Shown here: positions 51,258 to 62,304 of the stretch, one piece after another
Layout of the letters: each line of letters opens with the position of its first letter
Numbering within the stretch: the stretch's first letter is position 1
Source: Albugo candida
Taxonomy: Eukaryota > Oomycota > Peronosporomycetes > Albuginales > Albuginaceae
Reading direction: 5' to 3'
DNA: 64,000 nucleotides
Assembly: GCA_905220665.1 (NCBI GenBank)
Contig: CAJNAR010000004.1
Coordinates: forward strand, 372,001-436,000
Program-made: the position numbers and the translations under genes
Notes under the pieces: generated by a model
The model's input: the letters and a program-made list of their open reading frames with translations, nothing else
Told to the model about the DNA's origin: nothing
Databases searched by the model: none

Positions 51258-53666
51258 TTACAGCCCTCTTTTGGCGTTGCGTTGGAGTCTGATTTGTGAC
51301 GCATGTTCCGAGTTCTGACGCATTGCTCGTTTGGCCTGAACGAATGCCAACGAGTCTGGAGCTTGTGCTCGCACGCGTTCAATTTCCATCCTGTCGAATT
51401 GCTCACACGCATCTAACTGGTCGATGCAGCTATTGATTTTTGGAAGTGATAAAGTCAATGTAGAGGTATTCAACAGTGTCAAATCAACGACAGTATGTGG
51501 ATCATTGTTTCGCGAGAACCAGCATTCAAAGTCGCGCACGAGAGATGCGCGGCACGAGTCGACAGCGCTCCGGGCTTTGTCGAATTTGCATTTGGTCATT
51601 TTCAGCTCTTCAAACAGTGCTCTATACGCTCGTTCTTGCTCGGGTATCGATGCAGCCAGCGCGTATTCCTCCTCGTCAATTGTTTGACCTGATGCAAGGG
51701 CTGTAGTGTATCTGTGTTGTGATCGTTTCGTTTCCAGGTTGATTTGCAGTTGATCAATGATTCCCTTCACGCCACTGAGTCGTCTGCTGATGCCTTTGAT
51801 CTTTTGCTTGAGTTCATGCAATACATCTTTCTCTTCTTGCAGCTTACGATACGCGAGCTTTCCGGAGCCGATTTTATACTCGTGAAATGCTCTGCTTTTC
51901 AATTCATTCGACAAAGGCGTTATGCCAACTCTTTCCATCGGATGAGAAACCTTCCTATCGTCTTTATTCTCAGCCGTACTGACACCTATTTGCCTCCTAC
52001 ATTGGTCGTGTAGCCTGGGCACACATTCCAACACATTGGGCTTTGCATTTGCGTCTGCATCACCAATTCCAAATCCAAAAGATCTCGAGTCCGGCTTCCC
52101 CACTACCGATTCTTGGACGTCGGGAAGGATACTTTTCTGGCTATTCGTGCGGGACTTACGATTGCCAGTACTTTCAGCCAGTATCGCTTCCGGCATACTA
52201 TTGCTAGCACTTTGATTTCGCCTCACAGCCTCGAAGGAACCTTCCAACGTTTTGTAAATCGATTTAAACTGACGAAAACTCTCACGAATATCTCTGACGC
52301 TATGGAGCCTGAGCACATTGTCTTCTACCTGTGCAGTTGGAGCTTCCAGAAACCGCTCAATCATACATTTCAATTCATCCTTTTGTGCAAGTGTGTGGTC
52401 ATCGCACACAGCATCGACTCGCGGTGTTAGCGCGTCGTGGAGCATGAGCTCATGCTTCAAATCGTCAATTTGCTTCTCGTACTTCCTCAACAGCGTCTTC
52501 GTATCGGTCTCCACAATGGCTGTCACTTGATTTTGAACGTGCATCATCCGTTGTGCTAATTTCAGCGTCGAAATCGTTTCTTCTAAATGCCGACTTTCTC
52601 CCTACAAAAACCGCATGAAGAAGGATTACAAGCACAGAATGAGATAAAGTACCCAAATGCAAGCAAACATAAGCGTGTTGGAATTCCCACCGAGCGAATC
52701 CTTCAACGCATTTGTGAGCTTTGTCTGGCGATAGGGAATGTGCCTTGCTCCCCGCGTTCCCAATGCAACGATACACTGCTCCAGGAAGCTCAAAGATTGA
52801 TTAATGTACATGGATTCCTTCTTAATCGTAGCAACCTCTTGATCCGTAAGTTTCGTCCTGCTTTCGGGGCTACATAGACCCGATCTGATGTCCTCAGGCT
52901 CATTCATCGTCTTCTTGAGACGCTCACTTCCAGCGAGATCTACCAGATGCAATTTGCTGTAGACAACGACGTCGGACTCATACAAACAAGATTTTCGACT
53001 AATGTGAAGTGTGAAGATGCAATGGGATCGATTCGATCGTTTGTTGAGTTGATGTGTTGCAATTGTCCGCTGCATCTCGCCGTAGAAAAGCTGATCCAAA
53101 GCCTCTTTCTCGGTCTCGACTTTGATTTGCGTCATTCCACGCACAAATGTCCCATGCTGATCTTCCACGACGGCATACTCTTCCATTGGAACGGCTTTGT
53201 CGTGCTTTAACAGCAAATCGTACATTTTATCATTGTAGATCTCCATGTACGACGCATGGATTACGTAGATGGATTCTAGAGAATTTTGGACCTTTTCAAA
53301 GATTTGAGCTATGGCGCGAGGAGCAATTCCACGATGCTGATAGTTTCGAGTGTCACCCAGCATCGTGAAGGATTTGCCGGCTCCGGTCTGCCCGTACGCG
53401 AGTATCGTCCCGTTCACGCCGTCTACGACCGCTCCATCGACAATGGTGCGTGCAATTGCATCATACACGCGATCCTGTGCGGCGTTATGCAAAATCTGAT
53501 GATATTCGAAGCGAGCGATTTGTTTTTGTGCATTTTTAAAGTGTGAAAGATTTGGCTCTGAATGAATGAGAATAGTGTTATCGTCAGAATTGATTTGAAT
53601 CTGATTCGATGCGAATTTGGCCGTTGGGCGAGTGCGAATGATAACTTTGACACCGTTCCTTCTCAT
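51258..53666 (-). CDS. Kinesin-9 family motor, KIF6/KIF9-like
   Basis: Two exons (52653-53666, 51258-52601, 51-nt intron), 785 residues. Motor: VKVIIRTRPTAKFA, P-loop GQTGAGKSFTM, RSNRSHCIFTL, DLAGSERLKK, YRQTKLTNALKDSLGGNS. The exon junction falls in the family-typical ACIWGE segment, followed by LEETISTLKLAQRM. The DDLKHELMLHDALTPR stretch right after the neck is specific to KIF6/KIF9. The rest is coiled coil. Kinesin-9 proteins act in the central apparatus and motility of motile cilia. The promoter is shared with eIF3m in a 292-bp divergent gap. Confidence 0.9.
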
Positions 53667-53958
53667 TCGTATGTAGTCGCTCGCATTATCGCGTTGGAAG
53701 GAGTGGTATGAATTCTATTTTAATCGAGCTAAAAAAGTATCATTTGTAGCGAAACACGTATAAATAAAGGATGGAAAGGAAGCGTTTTGATGAAGGCGTT
53801 GGTGTATTATGTACATATATGGTACTATTGGCAATTTGGATCGCTATCTCGCGAGTAGAAGCAAGTCGAAACAAGCTCATTTACATCGCTTCCACCGCGC
53901 TGATCTATAAAGTAGATACCGATAATACCGGTATTATAAGCACGATTCTGTGGACACG
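53667..53958. promoter_or_regulatory. divergent promoter, kinesin-9 / eIF3m
   Basis: 292 bp between head-to-head starts. A short plus-strand frame (53771-53962) has a hydrophobic start but no support; it contains the eIF3m leader. A palindrome-like ATACCGATAATACCGGTATTATAAG lies near 53920-53940; its meaning is unknown. Confidence 0.4.
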
Positions 53959-55296
53959 ATGAGCGATGTTGTAATGGTTGCGACGGATTTAGTCGCTGCT
54001 GTGAGCAAATTACTCGATGTGACACTCGATTTCACGCAAGAAATAAAGAAGAAAGACATGGAGTCGATTATTACCGCAATTCGACCCAAAATCAACGCTT
54101 TAATCGCCTTAGAAGCAGAAAACGATGTCGAAGCTTGTATCAATCTTTACATTCGAGCCATAAAATACCTTAAAGAGCCCGAAAAAGTCGTCTTGGAACT
54201 AACAAACCTTTTGAATTTAGTCAAAGAACACACATCTGATAATGCGCTTTTACGACTTCGAATGTACGTGCTGTAAACCTCAGAGTCTCCTTCACAACTG
54301 ACAAGCATTATGCCATAGCCTCACCAATATATTCAATTCCAGCGTGTTGCACGCCGAGCTCCGATATGAAGCATTACTTCACGTGATCGAATACGCTGGA
54401 AGTACTGATAATCTCGCGCAAATTAGCAAGTAATTTGACCTCATTTGTCAAGCGACATCAGCCCTTTAAGTATCCGTTCTGTGATCATAGACAGCTCGAT
54501 TCGGTCGAGACGATGGTGGACAGGAAGCTGTTAGCGTCACACGAATATCGACGCAGACTTTATCTCACAATTGCAAATGTTTTGGATACAAAAGAAGACA
54601 AAAAGTATGTGCGTACATCAAATTTCTTATTTGTACTGATTTCAGACGTCGTACAGAGTCCGAGTTTTGACGTACTTTGAGAAATATCTGCAGACATTCT
54701 CCAAAAGCCAAGAGCTCCAAATTGCCAAAGAACACGCAGTTCGTGCTACCCGTTTGTTCCTAAAGAATACTATTCCAAGCTTTATCCACGGCATCGATTT
54801 GACCACACTTCCGGCCGTTCAGGCTTTGGAAACAGATCAAGAACACTGCAAATTGTACCAGCTTTGCCAGATTTTTTCAAGTCAAAGCTGGAAAGAGTAC
54901 AACAGCTTCACCTCCACAGTGCAAGAGACCTTTTTCCAGCAAAATGGACTTGAGAAAAAAGAGTGTGAATCCACCATTCGACTTGTGACATTGTGCTCCT
55001 TGCAGCCCGGCTTTGATGAGATTTCATTTGCCTTTATTGCAGACAAGTTGGGTGTTCACGAAGACCAAGTGGAAGAATGGGTAGTCAAAGCCATCACTTC
55101 CAATCTGCTCACTGCAAAGATTGATCAAGTGCGTTGTACGGTGATCATCCTCAAGACACAACGACACGGATTCGCTCCAGAGCAATGGAAGGATCTACAG
55201 AGCATATTGAGGCTGTACAAGAAGAACGTCGGCTCACTGATAGAAATGGCGCGAAATGCGCGGAAAACTTCCTTACATGTTCCTTCAGCTCGTTAA
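53959..55296 (+). CDS. Translation initiation factor eIF3 subunit M (PCI domain)
   Basis: Four exons (53959-54263, 54319-54429, 54491-54604, 54657-55296), introns 52-61 nt, 389 residues. The last acceptor is taken as TACAG at 54656, because the earlier TTCAG (54645) leaves the wrong frame. The helical PCI repeat region contains YEALLHVIEYAGSTDNLAQI, EYRRRLYLTIANVL and FEKYLQTFSKSQ; the winged helix has ISFAFIADKLGVHEDQVEEW, VVKAITSNLLTAKIDQV and FAPEQWKDLQSIL, which follow eIF3m closely. eIF3m belongs to the octameric PCI/MPN core of eIF3 on the 40S ribosomal subunit. The protein is close to the usual length. Confidence 0.85.
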
Positions 55297-55354
55297 TACA
55301 AGATTTTCATTTATCCTTTCCAAGCTTGCGCGTCTATGATGGCATTCATCGAGG

Positions 55355-56180
55355 CTACTTGTCGATTCTCTGCGTGGGTCTTGCAACGATATAGTACGTT
55401 GTTCCAAAATGGAAGCGTTTGATGTCCTCTATCTCCAACCCTGCGTTTTCTACAAGTGCCAAAATGTCGCGATTCCATTGACATCCCCAGGCCTTAGCGT
55501 GAACCCCAGCAAATTTATCCAAAAGCGAGGAAAGCCACTTGTAATGGCTCTGTCCATGTTCCAGTAAGAGGATCTTCCCATCTTTCCTACAGACTCGCTG
55601 CATCTCTTCCAGCGCTCTTTGTGCGTCGTCCATGCTGCACAATCCAAAAGTATCGATCACAGTATCAAAACTTTGATCTGGAAATCCAAGCTCTTCTGCA
55701 CACATTACGTGACAATTGCATCGATCCACAGACGACACAGCCTGTTCAAACTCTTTTTTTTTCTTCAGCTGTTCCATCATCCCGTTGCTAAAGTCGGTAA
55801 AAGTGAGTTGCTTGACGCTCTTTGGGTAATAGCAGAGATTTCGACCCGTTCCTGCAGCGATTTCCAAGACGTCTCCACGACACGATCGGAGCAAATATCG
55901 TCTAAGAAGTGAGATTCCCATGATTTTTTCGTCCAGATCGATCGCTGAGGTGGAAAAATGGCTTAGCAATACGGGTGGATGAACAGCCTTACGCACCTTT
56001 GTCGTATTTCGCTGCATTTTCGTCAAAGATATGACGTCTTTTAAAATTGTCGAGGTGCTGGATAAAATCTTCGGTTGTTTTTGGTTTGTAAAGTGTGAGA
56101 TACGTGACTGTGGACGCGCCAATGTAGACAACAGCGCCGCCAAAAAGGATGCTCGGGCGCTTGAGCGCTGCTTTCCACAT
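55355..56180 (-). CDS. SAM-dependent methyltransferase, OMS1-like, membrane-anchored
   Basis: Two exons (55997-56180, 55355-55944, 52-nt intron, phase 1), 257 residues. An N-terminal membrane segment (ILFGGAVVYIGASTVTYLTL) precedes a class I methyltransferase with motif I DVLEIAAGTGRNLCYY, TFTDFSNGMMEQL, and EELGFPDQSFDTVIDTFGLC for motif II and the following strand, then GKILLLEHG. The layout fits the yeast mitochondrial inner-membrane protein Oms1 and the related METTL7-type enzymes; the substrate is unknown. It starts 24 bp downstream of the MCMBP stop on the same strand. Confidence 0.8.
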
Positions 56181-56204
56181 GGCAGTACCGATATTACTGG
56201 TATT

Positions 56205-57866
56205 TTATTGGCTACTAAGCTGAACGCATCGCTGAGATCGGATGCATTCGAGCTCTACAACTCGCTCCCAACAAGCATTGGAGACGTGATCTGCACCTTG
56301 ACTGATAGCTTGTAAACGTGCTAAACGTAACCATCGATCCAAATCATCCGACTATGCTCACAGCCAGAAAGTTAACACCTTTTATACAATCGACCTGCAA
56401 ACACTTACAGTGACGCTTTTATCCTCTTTTCTTCGATTCACATAATACTTTTCAGCCATATCGGCTTGCTCGTTTCCAATCGTCACCTCTAATTCCCTCA
56501 TCGACACCAAATACATCCGAAAACACTCTAACATCGATCGTAATGCTGCTGGTTCATGGAGGACTCTACTCGAAAGTTGGCCAGGCTGCACCGGAATGTG
56601 CAAAAGCGACGAAAAAATAGATTTACTCGCTGAGACTGATATGATACTGATATCTTGAGGAAAATCGAGACTGAAATACTGAAAGTCGTACGGAAGCTGC
56701 ATTTTTGAAATCAACGACTGCACCGCGTTGACGTTTTTGTATCCTTTTTCATCCAGTTTTCCAGTCGAGAGAAGTGTCTCATTGAGAGTCAATGTGGTAC
56801 CATTGGGAAGTTGTAATGCTCCAGTAAGCAGAGAATCTGTGGTGTAGTCTTTGTGCGGGATAAGATCCCTGAAATTCAAGTCCTGAACTGCCACTTGAAG
56901 CTCAGAAAATAACGGAACAACCTCCTTGATCCTGTCATTCATACTGAGAATGAATGCATCGCTATCGGCCTTTGATACGTTCCACCCTAACTGAAGGTTG
57001 ATAGAGATGTTCCCCAGCGGTGAGGAATCATTCACTCGAGTATACACTCGCGATAGAAGGCATAAGACAAGATACTCTGCCCCAACAGTATCGCCCAGTA
57101 AAGATTCAGCAATGTAATGTATCAGCATTTCTCGAACTTTCGAAATCTCCAATTTCTGATCCGTTTGTTCGCTCCAATACTTTAGGCAGTGGTCTCGTAT
57201 CGACTGATTGTTGTGATTGATTTCTTGATAGAATGAGAATCTCTGATGTGGTTGTATCATCGCCAACGGTGTCATCTTGACGGCGTCACAGCAATGCAAA
57301 AGAGCACTCTCCTCACGCTCGAACTCATCCACTTTTCTCTCTGTTGTCGATACGTCAAAAACTCCAACAAAATCAAAGGCTGTGTTCACTTTAAATGCGT
57401 CGTTCTTTACGGACTTGGACTGGTCTTCATAGACGTATACATTGATCAAAGACGAATTGAGATTTTTCGACATGCGGACTGGTGATACGTCTGGATTATC
57501 GTCTTCCAGACTCATTTTCACTCTTTTTTCGACTTTTCCAGTTGCGTGACTTTGGCTTCTTTTTCTATTGTTATCAAATAGTTCGATGGCACCACAATTG
57601 GCGTAGTATCGGTCTTTTGCCCATTCTGTCGCGAATGGGAATAATTCCACTTGTAAGAGCACACGTTCTTTCATCGCATTGAGTTGTGTCAATTCGTTTG
57701 GCTGTATCGGTCCAATTAGCTCGGGATCTCTTACTTGGCGTATAACACCACGAAAGCGGACATACGAATTATTGGGATACGTTCCTTGAAACAGTTCTTC
57801 AGGCTTAATAATTGGCAATGAGTCCGTTTTGATGTCAATTGTGTGATACAAATGAAGCGATTCCAT
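56205..57866 (-). CDS. MCMBP: MCM-binding protein (MCMBP/ETG1)
   Basis: Two exons (56409-57866, 56205-56351, 57-nt intron, phase 0), 534 residues. Conserved blocks: SYVRFRGVIRQVRDPE near the N-terminus, GAEYLVLCLLSRVYTR then PLGNISINLQ in the middle, IPHKDYTTDSLLTGALQLPN and LNETLLSTGKLDEKG, and PYDFQYFSLDFPQDI. The short second exon supplies the family C-terminus (DDLDRWLRLARLQAISQG), which would be missed if the first frame were read to its own stop at 56382. MCMBP binds MCM3-7 complexes and is needed for sister-chromatid cohesion and MCM supply or unloading, in the nucleus. The OMS1-like gene follows after 24 bp. Confidence 0.92.
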
Positions 57867-57956
57867 TGAGAAATATTATCAATAAACCAATCAATTGGTC
57901 ACAATTTGATTAGCTTAAAGTATGAAATGAACTATGGTTTAAGTCAACTTATTGTG

Positions 57957-58720
57957 TCAGAATCGAAGCTCTTCGTCTCGATGAGTGACGATTTCAGTGT
58001 ACATCGCTGCAGGTGACCCGATTGTATAATGATCAGAATAGGTAGGCGGTCGAGTGAGATCCCGAGAGGATGATTGACTGGATAGAGACAACTGTTCGTC
58101 GCAAAGAGGTGTGCCTTTAATTCCGAGGCCCCGTGTTGTCAGTTGTTGACGCAATTTCTCCGCTTCCATACGCTTTTTCATCAATAGATCATGGTTGAGA
58201 AGTAAATGGGAGGTGTCACCTGCCCACTCTCGCACTTTGGCACCACAATCCAAATGTTTTCCAAATTTGTATTGTTCCATTTCCTCTCGATTGTACTCTT
58301 TCGCCAAATTCTGTAGAAAACGAACGCGCTTGAATTCTTGGCAATCAACGATACATTGACTGGATCCATGTACCAAAAGTTGATGAAGGACGCCAAGTGT
58401 CTAAAAAAACATTTAGAACTATAAAATAATGGACGCTCGTGCCAAACCTTTTGCATAATTTGCACGTCAGACTTTTCGTGAAGTAAGACAGCCCACACAC
58501 GCTGCATTATGAAATGATAGTCGACGACGTTACTTGTTCGCGATGCAAGGTCGAGCATTATAATTGTCGGCATGGAGACCACATAATCTCTTGTTAGAAC
58601 CGACTGTGGTAGAGGCAGATGTTCGTCCAAGATAATTTGCACAGGAATGCGATTTGAATCGCCAGCGAGGTCCTTTACGAATACAATCAGCTGATCCATC
58701 ACGTTCTGGATGTACTCCAT
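57957..58720 (-). CDS. ENTH-domain protein, epsin-like
   Basis: Two exons (58448-58720, 57957-58400, 47-nt intron, phase 0), 238 residues. After a divergent start (MEYIQNVMDQLIVFVKDLAG) residues about 60-150 follow the ENTH fold: DYHFIMQRVWAVLLHE, TLGVLHQLLVHGSSQCIVDC, RVRFLQNLAKEYNREEM, CGAKVREWAGD and LLMKKRMEAEKLRQQL. The 'VREWA' turn corresponds to VREKA of epsins. The tail is short with no clear clathrin box, NPF or DPW motif. ENTH proteins bind phosphoinositides in coated-vesicle formation. The start at 58720 is preferred over the open frame to 58858, which has no homology. Confidence 0.62.
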
Positions 58721-58900
58721 ACCAACAATGCTTCTGGAAAGATAATTATGAGGCTGCAAAGTATCGGAACCATGATCTGAATGGCATTCTCCAAGAATAG
58801 CGCAAAAAGTATTCTTGAATCCGCAAGCGGATTGGTTTATATTCACGCGAAAGTGCATTTCAGCACTTTCGATTGGTCATTACTGATTGGTGTTGGCAAA
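58721..58900. promoter_or_regulatory. divergent promoter, ENTH / NOL6
   Basis: 180 bp between head-to-head starts. CGAAAGTGCATTTCAGCACTTTCG (about 58850-58873) is a near-perfect inverted repeat of GAAAGTGC; it may be a regulatory element or chance. Confidence 0.4.
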
Positions 58901-61900
58901 ATGACGCCATCAGCGACCAAAGTTATCTCTGCATCCGATGCACATGACAAATCCAGCAGATTACGTCACGTCGTTGATAAATATGCACTCCCAAATGATG
59001 CTGAATTGCATCATCTACATGCAGCTGATCCAAACGTATCGTATCGTTCGTCTTTTTTCCGACTCCAAATTGATACATTATTGCAATCGGTATGTGAAGA
59101 CCAAAAGGGGCTCGATGGCCTTCAAAAGCTGTTATTCGATATTAAAACACACATTGAATCAACCGGAAATCAACAAGTCACCGAACAACTGCTCCAAATT
59201 CAAGGTCTTCCAATTCACAATCACATCAAACGCAAAGAAATTGTGCTCGCATTCCAAAAACCTTCCAGGATCGACATAATAGGAAACTTCATCCTACAGA
59301 ATTCTATCAAAACGCTTAGCAATGCGCTTGTAATTGATATTACAGTGGAAATTCCTTCGAGCTGTTTTGTTCCAAAAGACTTTAAAGATTTTCGATATGC
59401 GGATAAAAGAAACTTGTATCTTGGCGTTCTTGTTTCAAAGTTGGAAGAAATGGACAAACTTGTAAAATCAATTCATTTAGCTCCATTTCGTTGCGAGTAT
59501 GAGAAACCGATTGCTATCATCCGCATGAAAAAAGAAGCTCTTCTGCATCATAAGATCACTAATCATGATATACAACTTCGACTAATCCCAAGCATTTCTA
59601 TTGACACCTTCAAACTTGGCAAATTGGCACCATCTCGAAACAACATCCGATATGACGCAGCAGCTGAGTCTGAACATCAACGTCAAACACCTCTCTACAA
59701 CAACGCGATACTGGAAGATATGATGTTTCGACGTCACACTCGTGAGCTTCATATGGCAATGAAGAGCCCATCCTTTGCCGAAGCTTGTCGTCTGGTCAAA
59801 GTGTGGGTACGACAACGCGAATTTGACAAGGAAATTGACTCAGTCAATGGATTTCTACTCTGTATGCTGCTCCTTTATCTTCACACAAAAAAACAATTCA
59901 GTGCCGAAGTTTCTTCGGAGCAGATGGTGAAGGTACTTTTGCATTTTATCGCCACTATGGATCTCAAGAAACAGCCGATTGCATTCACTCCTGCAGAGGA
60001 TGGTGTCGAAGTAACTGGGGAAGGCATGCGCGTCTTTCAAACAGCGTTTCCGCTTGTATTTCTCGATTCTTCGGGAAGGTATAATTTATTTGGTCGTATT
60101 TCTCATGCTGCCTGGATTGAAATTCAAATGGAGGCCCAAAACTCAGTCCACCTGATGCAAAGTGAGGAGATCAATGATTTCCGACAAGTGTTTATCCATC
60201 GGAGCAAGATCTGGACGCGTTATGACCAGTTCTATTGGATCCCTGCACCTATTGCTGTGGAAAAAGCCAATGACAATGTTTATTCTGCAGAAGAGAGACA
60301 TGATATTTTAGATAAAGGACTGGAAACAGCTTGGAAAGATAAAGTCCAGAATTTGCTTTGTGAGGCTCTAAGCAACCGTGTGACAAGTGTGCGCGCTGTT
60401 CTAGATGAATGTGTCGAATGGAAGGCGTCGGATGTTGTCCCTTCAAGTCGTAAACTGGTTGTTGGACTTCGTATCGATCCAGCAAATGCTTGGCGTCTTG
60501 TTGATCGAGGTCCACGAAATGATAACAAAGTCGAATGTGCAAAGTATCGACAATTGTGGAAAGGTCTATCGGATGTTCGGCGTTTTAAAGACGGATCCAT
60601 CGTTGAAAGTGTGGTCTGGGATGGTCTCGATGAGAAGAAGCACATGGTGATCGACTCGATTGTGCGATATATCGTCCACGCACATTATCCACATGTCAAT
60701 GCGCAATCTATCACGTCGTCCAATCATCCCATCCAGTCTGCCCTCAACATGAATGGTTCTAGCTCAGTGCTAGCTGCTCCATCAAATCTTCATGCTGTAT
60801 TCGGTAATCTCTGTAAAACATTGCGGAACCTGGATACTCTACCGCTTCGGATATCTGACATCATTCCTATTCACCCGAGCTTTCGGCACACGAACTTATA
60901 TCCGCTACAGCAGCATCCTCTAGCATACGCCAAATCGGAAACGATCGGTTCTATCCCGTTCACTCAAGCAAGCACCGTCCTCGAGCCTCTGACCATCCAT
61001 CTTCATTTCGAGAAATCCTCATCGTGGCCAACCGAGATAGCAGCATTTCAACACGCCAAAACAGGCTTTTACGTGCATATAGCACAGGAGCTCTACGCGC
61101 AGTATCAGATGCGTTGTGAGGTGGCTATCGATTGCGTCGATGTGATAACGACCGGATACGCCTTCCGGCTTGTTGTACACAGCGAGAAAGAGCTTGCAGT
61201 AATCGCTGGAGCACAAGGGTCACGCAAACTTGCAGTACTCAACTCACCCAAGTACATTGAGATAAAGCGTGAATCAGATTATCTGCCAAAGCACGCCAAT
61301 AAAATACACGCTCTTAGTACAAAGTTCACAGCTTTCGGACCAACAGTTCGCATTTTACAGCGCTGGTTGTGCGAGAAGTGCTTGTCCAATAACTTAAGCA
61401 TCGAGGTAGTGGAGTTATTGGTCGCTTACGTGTTCATCAATTCGAGCCCCGCGACTTTACCACAGTCTGTCGTATCAGGCTTGCTGAAGTCATTACGGCT
61501 AATTTCGGATCACAACTGGAAGCAATTCCCTTTACTGGTGGATTTTGACACCACATTTGGTAAAGAGCATCGTCGAGAGATTCTGAAGCGCTTTGATGCG
61601 TCCCGTAGCAGTCCATCAACCCATCCGGCGCTATATATTGCTTCTGATTACGAAGATATGGACTGCTTATCGAGCTGGACTCGGATTCGACCCGAACGGG
61701 TTGTTTTACAAAGACTTGTAAGTATGGCGGCTCAATCGTATGAGATCATGTTGAGGTGGTTTTCACGTGGATGTAGCCTCACTGGGTGGAAACAGGCTTT
61801 CCGACTACTCGAACACGACTTTGATGCTGTCATTCAGCTGCAGCCGCGAAAGTTACCATCACGACGCGTTCAGGTCGAAGAAGGTTCCACTTGTTTTTCA

Positions 61901-62251
61901 GCTCCAATCTACAAGAATCTAGATCTCTCCTCGGTGCCTATCATGATAGGCTTTGATCCATTCCGATCGCTCCTTTCCGACTTGCAATCACAATACCACT
62001 CGATCGCGTTGTTTTTCGTAAATGACATGAAACAGGACGTCATACATATTACGTGGAGGCCCACAACATTTTTGCCAGCGAAATTTCGAGCCATTGCCTC
62101 CAATGAGCTGATACCGTTACCGCAAGTCGATGCGACCGAAGAATGTGTGAGGACTTTTGCAGTCCCAAATATGTTTCAGCTTTTGTCCGAAATTCAGACT
62201 GCTGGTGGCGATATGATTCAGTCCATTGAGCTGAAGCTATCTCAATGCTAA
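58901..62251 (+). CDS. NOL6: Nucleolar protein 6 (Nrap/Utp22), SSU processome
   Basis: Single exon, 1116 residues from the ATG at 58901 (an upstream in-frame ATG at 58781 lies inside the opposite gene). Blocks typical of Nrap: IDIIGNFILQNSIKTLSNAL and IDITVEIPSSCFVPKDFKDF near residues 120-170, KRNLYLGVL, NNAILEDMM, EACRLVKVWVRQREFD and VNGFLLCMLLLYL (poly(A)-polymerase/OAS-like first nucleotidyltransferase-like domain), PLTIHLHFEKSSSWPTEI in the second half, and TAFGPTVRILQRWLCEKCLS. Utp22/NOL6 binds Rrp7 in the UTP-C subcomplex and is needed for early pre-18S rRNA processing in the nucleolus. Length fits the family. Confidence 0.93.
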   Translation: MTPSATKVISASDAHDKSSRLRHVVDKYALPNDAELHHLHAADPNVSYRSSFFRLQIDTLLQSVCEDQKGLDGLQKLLFDIKTHIESTGNQQVTEQLLQIQGLPIHNHIKRKEIVLAFQKPSRIDIIGNFILQNSIKTLSNALVIDITVEIPSSCFVPKDFKDFRYADKRNLYLGVLVSKLEEMDKLVKSIHLAPFRCEYEKPIAIIRMKKEALLHHKITNHDIQLRLIPSISIDTFKLGKLAPSRNNIRYDAAAESEHQRQTPLYNNAILEDMMFRRHTRELHMAMKSPSFAEACRLVKVWVRQREFDKEIDSVNGFLLCMLLLYLHTKKQFSAEVSSEQMVKVLLHFIATMDLKKQPIAFTPAEDGVEVTGEGMRVFQTAFPLVFLDSSGRYNLFGRISHAAWIEIQMEAQNSVHLMQSEEINDFRQVFIHRSKIWTRYDQFYWIPAPIAVEKANDNVYSAEERHDILDKGLETAWKDKVQNLLCEALSNRVTSVRAVLDECVEWKASDVVPSSRKLVVGLRIDPANAWRLVDRGPRNDNKVECAKYRQLWKGLSDVRRFKDGSIVESVVWDGLDEKKHMVIDSIVRYIVHAHYPHVNAQSITSSNHPIQSALNMNGSSSVLAAPSNLHAVFGNLCKTLRNLDTLPLRISDIIPIHPSFRHTNLYPLQQHPLAYAKSETIGSIPFTQASTVLEPLTIHLHFEKSSSWPTEIAAFQHAKTGFYVHIAQELYAQYQMRCEVAIDCVDVITTGYAFRLVVHSEKELAVIAGAQGSRKLAVLNSPKYIEIKRESDYLPKHANKIHALSTKFTAFGPTVRILQRWLCEKCLSNNLSIEVVELLVAYVFINSSPATLPQSVVSGLLKSLRLISDHNWKQFPLLVDFDTTFGKEHRREILKRFDASRSSPSTHPALYIASDYEDMDCLSSWTRIRPERVVLQRLVSMAAQSYEIMLRWFSRGCSLTGWKQAFRLLEHDFDAVIQLQPRKLPSRRVQVEEGSTCFSAPIYKNLDLSSVPIMIGFDPFRSLLSDLQSQYHSIALFFVNDMKQDVIHITWRPTTFLPAKFRAIASNELIPLPQVDATEECVRTFAVPNMFQLLSEIQTAGGDMIQSIELKLSQC

Positions 62252-62304
62252 AGGATTCAAAAACAGCAGTATCGCAATGTGTGACTTTATTGCAATATAA
62301 TATG

